Position numbers and translations under genes: made by a program
NCBI GenBank assembly: GCA_050742535.1
Contig: JBOGIQ010000263.1
Coordinates: 1 to 8,606, forward strand
DNA: 8,606 bases
Direction: 5' to 3'
DNA from: Gp6-AA40 sp050742535
GTDB taxonomy: Bacteria > Acidobacteriota > Vicinamibacteria > Vicinamibacterales > UBA2999
Part shown: piece by piece, positions 4,762 through 8,606 of the stretch
How the letters are laid out: every line of letters begins with the position of its first letter
Numbering within the stretch: the stretch's first letter is position 1
Notes under the pieces: generated by a model
Databases searched by the model: none
What the model was told of the DNA's origin: nothing
Seen by the model: the letters and a program-made list of their open reading frames with translations, nothing else

Positions 4762-6474
4762 ATGGCCTATCAGGTCCTCGCGCGCAAATGGCGGCCGCAG
4801 CGGTTCGACGACGTCGTCGGGCAGCAGGCGGTGACGCGGACGCTGCGGAACGCCATTGCGAGCGGGCGCATCGCGCAGGCGTTCGTGTTTGCCGGCTCGC
4901 GCGGCTGCGGCAAGACGACGACCGCGCGCATCCTGGCGCGGGCGCTCAACTGCGACAGGGGGCCGACCGCCGAGCCGTGCGGCGAGTGCGACGCGTGCAT
5001 CGAGATTGCCCAGGGACGTGATATCGACGTCCTCGAGATCGACGCCGCCAGCCACACCGGCATCGACAACATCCGCGAAGTGGTGATCGGCAGCCTATCG
5101 TTCGCGCCGGCGCGCGACCGCTACAAGGTGTTCATCATCGACGAGGTGCATCAGCTCTCGAGCGCGTCGTTCAACGCGCTGCTGAAGTCGATCGAAGAGC
5201 CGCCGGCGCACGTTGTCTTCATGATGGCGACGACCGAGCTGCACAAGATCCCCGACACGATCCTGTCGCGGTCCCAGGTCTTCGAGTTCCGCACGATCCC
5301 GACAAAAACCATCGCGCAGCAGCTGCGGCGGATCGCCGACGCCGAGAAGCTCGAGGTGACCGATGCCGCGCTGTCACTGATCGCGCGGTCCGCGGAAGGC
5401 AGCATGCGCGACGCGCAGAGCGCGCTGGACCAGGTGATGGCATTTGCCGGGCAGACGATGACCGAAGAGGACGTGGCCACGGTGCTCGGCCTCGTCGGAC
5501 GGGATCTGCTGCTGGATCTGATCGAGGCGGTGGTCGAGGAGGATGGTCCGAAGGCCTTTGCGCTCGCCGACCGCGCGGTGGAGTCCGGACACGACCTCCG
5601 GCTCGTCTGCCGCGAGCTGTCGCGCGTGGTCCGCGACATGATGCTGCTGTCGGTCGATCCGTCGCGCGCCGGCGACGGCGAACTGGGCGATGGCGAGCGT
5701 GAACGGCTCACCGCCCTGGGCCAGCGCTTCTCGCGCGAGGACCTGATGCGCGCGTTCGATCTGCTGTCGAAGGCCGAACAGGAGATCCGCACGGCGTCGC
5801 ACGGGCGCTATTACTTCGAGATGGTGCTCCTGCGCTGGATGCACCTGCGCAAGCTCGTGCCGCTGACGGAGCTTCTGGAGCAGGGTGGCACCGGCGGCGC
5901 ACCGCGGCTGACGCCACCGCGCGCCGCCGCACCAGTAGCACCAGGCGCCAAATCAATGGGTGCAATGGGTTCAAAGGGTGCAATGGACAGCAAAGGCCCA
6001 ATTGCACCTATTGCACCAACCGCGAAGAGGCCTATTGAACCGGCCAGAAGCCAAGTTGAACCGTCTAGCGGCCCGATCGCCCCTAACCTCAAAGATGCCC
6101 TCCTGGCGGAGATCAAAGCCGGCAAGCCCTTCTTCTACAACACCGTCGTCGCCCAGGCGCAGAAGATCGAGGTTGCGGGCGATCGCGTGACGTTCGTCTT
6201 TTCGCCGACCCATCGCGCGCTGCGCGAGCAGTTCGAGCAGTCGCGCAGCTGGGTCGAGGCGACGGCAGAGCGTGTTGCCGGCCGGCGGGTGATGGTGGAG
6301 TCGGCACAAGGCGCCGCCCCGTCCGGCGGGCCAGCGAGCGCTCCCAAGAACGAGGCCGCCGGCGCGCCCGGCAAGCGCGATCTCAAGGAGGACGCCAGGA
6401 ACTCGGCCGCGATTCAGGCGATGCTCGAGGTGTTTCCGGCGGAAATCCGCGACGTCGAAGAGATGGAGCCATGA
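4762..6474 (+). CDS. dnaX: DNA polymerase III subunit gamma/tau (clamp loader ATPase)
   Basis: DnaX is the AAA+ motor of the clamp loader, opening the beta sliding clamp at the replication fork. The product is 570 aa. It has Walker A GSRGCGKT (45-52), a zinc module with Cys64, Cys73, Cys76 and Cys79 at the E. coli positions, Walker B DEVH (127-130), sensor ATTE, and the arginine-finger motif as Ser-Arg-Ser (169-171) where E. coli has Ser-Arg-Cys. Lid and collar domains run to about 375. A low-complexity linker follows (about 380-440), then a tau-like C-terminal domain (about 443-513) and a conserved tail ending VEEMEP. The ATG at 4762 gives the canonical MAYQVLARKWRP start. It has no Shine-Dalgarno, since the leader is the CCACTTTT array. 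I see no slippery heptamer for a gamma product. The stop overlaps ybaB. Confidence 0.95.
   Translation: MAYQVLARKWRPQRFDDVVGQQAVTRTLRNAIASGRIAQAFVFAGSRGCGKTTTARILARALNCDRGPTAEPCGECDACIEIAQGRDIDVLEIDAASHTGIDNIREVVIGSLSFAPARDRYKVFIIDEVHQLSSASFNALLKSIEEPPAHVVFMMATTELHKIPDTILSRSQVFEFRTIPTKTIAQQLRRIADAEKLEVTDAALSLIARSAEGSMRDAQSALDQVMAFAGQTMTEEDVATVLGLVGRDLLLDLIEAVVEEDGPKAFALADRAVESGHDLRLVCRELSRVVRDMMLLSVDPSRAGDGELGDGERERLTALGQRFSREDLMRAFDLLSKAEQEIRTASHGRYYFEMVLLRWMHLRKLVPLTELLEQGGTGGAPRLTPPRAAAPVAPGAKSMGAMGSKGAMDSKGPIAPIAPTAKRPIEPARSQVEPSSGPIAPNLKDALLAEIKAGKPFFYNTVVAQAQKIEVAGDRVTFVFSPTHRALREQFEQSRSWVEATAERVAGRRVMVESAQGAAPSGGPASAPKNEAAGAPGKRDLKEDARNSAAIQAMLEVFPAEIRDVEEMEP
5954..6063 (+). repeat. 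In-frame 9-bp palindromic repeat array inside dnaX
   Basis: Left units are CAATGGGTG (5954-5962), CAATGGGTT (5963-5971), CAAAGGGTG (5972-5980) and a decayed CAATGGACA. Right units are ATTGCACCT (6001-6009) and ATTGCACCA (6010-6018), with degenerate ATTGAACCG (6034-6042) and GTTGAACCG (6055-6063). The right units are the complement of the left ones. Nine bases are three codons, so the frame survives and the peptide repeats in threes (MGA, MGS, KGA, then IAP, IAP). The segment is clearly poorer in GC than the rest of dnaX and falls in the linker before the C-terminal domain. Confidence 0.8.
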
Positions 6475-6767
6475 ACATCGCAAACGTGATGCAGCAGGCG
6501 AAGCAGATGCAGGAGCGCCTGCAGAAGCAGATGGCCGATCTGCGCGTCGAGGCCACTGCCGGCGGCGGTATGGTGACTGTCGTTGTCAACGGCGCGAAGC
6601 AGCTGCAATCGATCAAAATCGATCCCGAGGTCGTGTCGAAGGACGACGTCGAGATGCTGCAGGACCTGATCGTCGCCGCCGTCAACGATGCCCACCGTAA
6701 AGTCGACGAACAGCTCGGTCAGTCGATGTCCGGAATGCTGGGCGGGATGAAGATCCCCGGACTCTGA
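6471..6767 (+). CDS. ybaB: YbaB/EbfC family nucleoid-associated protein
   Basis: This is a 98 aa DNA-binding protein of the YbaB/EbfC family, whose members form tweezer-like homodimers and bind DNA in the nucleoid. The sequence is full length and typical. A methionine- and glutamine-rich helix MQQAKQMQERLQKQM comes first, then the ATAGGGMVTVVVNG strand pair, IKIDPEVVSKDDVEMLQDL and AAVNDAHRKV, with a glycine/methionine-rich end. The ATG overlaps the dnaX stop in ATGA (6471-6474), so translation is probably coupled; GGAG at 6465-6468 is rather close to the start. The position between dnaX and recR is conserved across bacteria. Its exact role is not settled even in model species. Confidence 0.95.
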   Translation: MNIANVMQQAKQMQERLQKQMADLRVEATAGGGMVTVVVNGAKQLQSIKIDPEVVSKDDVEMLQDLIVAAVNDAHRKVDEQLGQSMSGMLGGMKIPGL

Positions 6768-6773
6768 CGCCGC

Positions 6774-7370
6774 TTGTCGCTCCCTGATTCTCTCATCCGG
6801 CTGATCGAGCAGTTTCAGAAGCTGCCAGGCATCGGCGCGAAAGGCGCCCAGCGTCTCGCCTTCCACGTCCTGCGCACGCCGCGGGAAGACGCCGACCGCC
6901 TGTGCGATGCCATCCGCGACGTCAAGGATCGCGTTACCTACTGCTCGACCTGCAATAACATCACGGACACCGATCCTTGTGCGTTCTGCACCAGCGCCTC
7001 GCGCGACCAGCGGCTGATCTGCGTCGTCGAGGAGCCGCAGAACGTCACGTCTGTCGAGAAGACGCGCGAGTTCCGCGGCGTCTACCACGTGCTGATGGGC
7101 GCGCTGTCGCCGCTGCACGGCGTCGGCCCGGACGATCTGAAGATCAAGGGGCTGCTCGGGCGCGTGGGTGAAGGGCAGGTGGACGAAGTGATCATCGCGA
7201 CGAATCCAACCGTCGAGGGCGAGGCCACCGCGCTCTATCTGGCGCGGCTGCTGAAGCCGCTCGGCATCCGTGTAACCCGCATCGCGATGGGCGTTCCGGT
7301 CGGATCGGACCTCGAATACGCCGACGAAGTGACGATGACGCGCGCGATGGAAAACCGTCGCGATATCTGA
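6774..7370 (+). CDS. recR: Recombination mediator protein RecR
   Basis: RecR acts with RecO (and RecF) to load RecA on SSB-coated single strands at gaps and breaks. The product is 198 aa, the usual size. A helix-hairpin-helix LPGIGAKGAQRLAFHVL is followed by a four-cysteine zinc motif with Cys57, Cys60, Cys69 and Cys72, matching E. coli positions. The Toprim domain spans LICVVEEPQNV to EVIIATNPTVEGEATALYLARLL, and the Walker-like C-terminal GVPVGSDLEYADEVTMTRAMENRR completes it. The start must be the TTG at 6774: it is the first start codon after an in-frame stop, and a later start would cut into the first helix. No Shine-Dalgarno is seen, and it is six bases after the ybaB stop, so reinitiation is likely. 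Confidence 0.95.
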   Translation: MSLPDSLIRLIEQFQKLPGIGAKGAQRLAFHVLRTPREDADRLCDAIRDVKDRVTYCSTCNNITDTDPCAFCTSASRDQRLICVVEEPQNVTSVEKTREFRGVYHVLMGALSPLHGVGPDDLKIKGLLGRVGEGQVDEVIIATNPTVEGEATALYLARLLKPLGIRVTRIAMGVPVGSDLEYADEVTMTRAMENRRDI

Positions 7371-7404
7371 CCGCCTAGTGGTATGTCCTTCCCAATTCAT
7401 TACA

Positions 7405-7425
7405 GGCCGCGCCGTTGTCGCGGCC
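7405..7425 (+). terminator. Hairpin after recR, possible terminator
   Basis: GGCCGCG (7405-7411) and CGCGGCC (7419-7425) form a perfect 7-bp GC-rich stem around a 7-base loop. It lies 35 bases after the recR stop and 61 bases before the next start. No T-run follows, so intrinsic termination would be weak. It may be an mRNA-stabilising or leader hairpin instead. The rest of the 7371-7485 gap shows nothing else I can support. Confidence 0.3.
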
Positions 7426-7485
7426 GGAAACCCTCGGTCGAGCCTGGTTGCTGGCGGTACTCTTCCAGTTGATACGGACTACTAG

Positions 7486-8115
7486 ATGCTTCCCGCGACC
7501 TATCAGCTTCCCGCAGCGATCGTGCTGCTCGTTGGCGGGCTCGTCGCCTGCTTCTTCGGCTACCGGCTCTTCCGCATCGTGCTGGCGTTCACCGGCTTCG
7601 TGATTGGTGCGCTGCTCGCGAGCTCGATCTTCGGCGTGAGCGATACCTGGGCCATGCTGATCGCCGCCGGCATCGGCGGCCTGGCCGGCGCGGCCGTGAT
7701 GCTGGCCGCGTATTTCGTCGGCGTGGCGTTGACCGGTGCCGCGCTGGGCGCCGTGGCGGCCAATCTGCTGTTCACCGCGACCGGACAGGGCCCGCACTAC
7801 CTCGTCCTGGTGTTCATGACCGTGGTTGGCGCGGCGGCGGCGATGTATCTGCAGCGCTACTTCATCATCGTCGGCACCGCGTTCGGTGGTGCGTGGACGC
7901 TGATCGTCGGGATGATGGCGCTGCTGGGCAATCCGACGGCGATCTCGGCGGCCGCGGCCGGGAACGTCTGGGTCGCGTACCCGCTCAGCCCGGCGCCGGG
8001 CCAGCGGTGGGTTCCGGTGGCGTGGATTGTGCTCGGACTGATTGGCACAACCGTGCAGCTCGGGTGGACCGGCGGGGAACGGGGCCGGGTGGTTCGACGG
8101 AAGAAGAAATCCTAA
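7486..8115 (+). CDS. Multi-pass membrane protein, DUF4203/TM7S3-TM198-like
   Basis: The product is 209 aa and mostly hydrophobic, with about seven predicted membrane segments at roughly 8-25, 29-48, 55-75, 78-97, 104-121, 124-146 and 173-193. A short basic tail ends in RRKKKS and is probably cytoplasmic. The glycine-rich, regularly repeating segments and the FFGYRLFRIVLAFTGFVIG stretch resemble the DUF4203 / TM7S3-TM198 family; no enzymatic residues stand out and the function is unknown. The ATG at 7486 directly follows an in-frame TAG, so it is the first possible start; a weak GGA lies seven bases before it. A loop at about 147-172 carries Pro and Gly residues between the last two segments. 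It is the first gene after the recR block and is not obviously linked to it. Confidence 0.8.
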   Translation: MLPATYQLPAAIVLLVGGLVACFFGYRLFRIVLAFTGFVIGALLASSIFGVSDTWAMLIAAGIGGLAGAAVMLAAYFVGVALTGAALGAVAANLLFTATGQGPHYLVLVFMTVVGAAAAMYLQRYFIIVGTAFGGAWTLIVGMMALLGNPTAISAAAAGNVWVAYPLSPAPGQRWVPVAWIVLGLIGTTVQLGWTGGERGRVVRRKKKS

Positions 8116-8126
8116 GTTACGATGGC

Positions 8127-8182
8127 GTAGTGTCCGCCTTCAGGCGGCCGTAGGGGAGTGTAGTGTCCGCCTTTAGGCGGAC
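8127..8182 (+). repeat. Duplicated TAGTGTCCGCC hairpin before the cytochrome c
   Basis: A 21-bp unit occurs at 8127-8147 and 8160-8180 with one C/T difference in the loop. Copy 1 folds as CCGCCT and AGGCGG around TC. Copy 2 folds as GTCCGCCT (8165-8172) and AGGCGGAC (8175-8182) around TT. Copy 2 ends 11 bases before the start codon. The layout, a GTAG lead-in and a stem with a central CCTTY loop, matches the dapB leader element although the stem sequence differs. Confidence 0.85.
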
Positions 8183-8193
8183 CTAGAGGGGAC

Positions 8194-8606
8194 ATGAGAA
8201 CGAAATTCATAATGATTCTGGGCGGTGTTTTTCTGGTATCCGGGCTGTACGCGGCCGTGGGCGCGCAGGGCAAGTCTGTGAACGATGGCATCTACTCGGA
8301 CGCACAGGCCAAGCGCGGCGATGTCCTGTACAAGGAACAGTGCGCGACCTGTCATGGCGACAATCTCGAGGGCTCCGGCCCGATGCCGGCGCTGGCCGGC
8401 AAGGATTTCCTGGCCAGCTGGCAGGGCAAGAGCGTCGCCGATCTCTTCGAGAAGACCCACACGACGATGCCGGCGACCGCACCGGGCTCGCTGACGCCGG
8501 CGCAGGCAGCGGACATCGTGGCCTACATGCTGGCGTCGAGCAAATACAAGGTGGGAACGACCGAGCTCGAGGGCAAGGTCGAGACGCTGAAGGACATCAA
8601 GATCGA
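8194..8606 (+). CDS. Exported class I cytochrome c, 3' truncated
   Basis: This is a periplasmic c-type cytochrome with one haem visible; the first 137 codons are present and the gene runs off the right edge. The N-terminus is a signal peptide with a basic start (MRTKF), a hydrophobic core and a likely cleavage near AVGAQ, around residue 26. The haem motif CATCH is at 50-54. The probable distal ligand is Met92 in THTTMPATAPG, followed by LTPAQAADIVAYML, as in class I domains that often serve quinoprotein dehydrogenases. I therefore infer electron transfer in the periplasm; the partner is not visible. The ATG at 8194 is preferred because it gives the basic N-terminus and follows AGAGGGG, although that site is only two bases away. 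The ATG at 8212 would remove the basic residues. Confidence 0.88.
   Translation, partial: MRTKFIMILGGVFLVSGLYAAVGAQGKSVNDGIYSDAQAKRGDVLYKEQCATCHGDNLEGSGPMPALAGKDFLASWQGKSVADLFEKTHTTMPATAPGSLTPAQAADIVAYMLASSKYKVGTTELEGKVETLKDIKI

Noticed and set aside
4542..4834. Small open frames giving KVEKWKSG or FHFSTF periodic peptides
   Set aside because: They are translations of the octamer array on either strand. The periodicity comes from the DNA repeat and not from a protein.
5300..5310. A5 run in dnaX as a gamma/tau frameshift site
   Set aside because: It lies within the AAA+ domain, far before the collar where gamma should end, and is not a proper X XXY YYZ heptamer in frame. No other slippery site was seen.
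6414..7400. A 328-codon open frame on the minus strand opposite ybaB and recR
   Set aside because: It shadows two conserved genes. Its composition is that of an antisense frame, and it has no motif or sensible start signal.
7448..7476. TTGCTG ... GATACG promoter before the membrane protein
   Set aside because: The -35 is acceptable at a 17-base spacing, but the -10 matches the consensus at only about half its positions, which is not enough to list.

Overview
The window is dense, high-GC bacterial chromosome. All genes run left to right and only short gaps separate them. The best guess for the source is Acidobacteriota, probably the Vicinamibacteria class. This rests on the GC-rich coding style, the DnaX and cytochrome c sequence flavour, and the short intergenic hairpins and G/A-rich tandem arrays that I associate with that group. 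It is an inference, not a proven placement.

Region 1 (1-4482) is a lysine/diaminopimelate cluster: the 3' end of asd, then lysC, dapB, dapA and an M20 peptidase of the DapE/ArgE type. In pathway order, LysC phosphorylates aspartate and Asd reduces aspartyl phosphate to the semialdehyde. DapA condenses this with pyruvate, DapB reduces the product, and the M20 enzyme probably removes the acyl group from acyl-LL-diaminopimelate. The acyltransferase, aminotransferase, epimerase and decarboxylase steps are not in the window.

Region 2 (4472-7370) is a conserved housekeeping block: the small bacterial SRP RNA, then dnaX, ybaB/ebfC and recR. dnaX and ybaB overlap by four bases, and recR begins two codons after the ybaB stop in the same frame. 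The same gene order occurs in Bacillus and other bacteria. An extended -10 promoter for the SRP RNA appears to lie over the stop codon of the preceding gene.

Region 3 (7371-8606) holds a multi-pass membrane protein (DUF4203/TM7S3-TM198-like) and the start of an exported class I cytochrome c that is cut by the right edge.

The genes are ordinary; the unusual material lies between them and, once, inside one. Two AT-rich palindromic arrays fill the gaps before lysC (period 7/14) and dnaX (period 8). A third, with period 9, lies in frame inside the linker of DnaX. In each, one strand carries G/A-rich short units on the left and their complements on the right. A second type, a short CGTAG/TGTAG-led hairpin in duplicate, sits directly before the start codons of dapB and the cytochrome c. 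In dapB it covers the Shine-Dalgarno sequence. A degenerate CACGAAG array precedes the M20 gene. No gap without a gene exceeds 300 bases, and no transposase, CRISPR array, tRNA or defence gene is visible.
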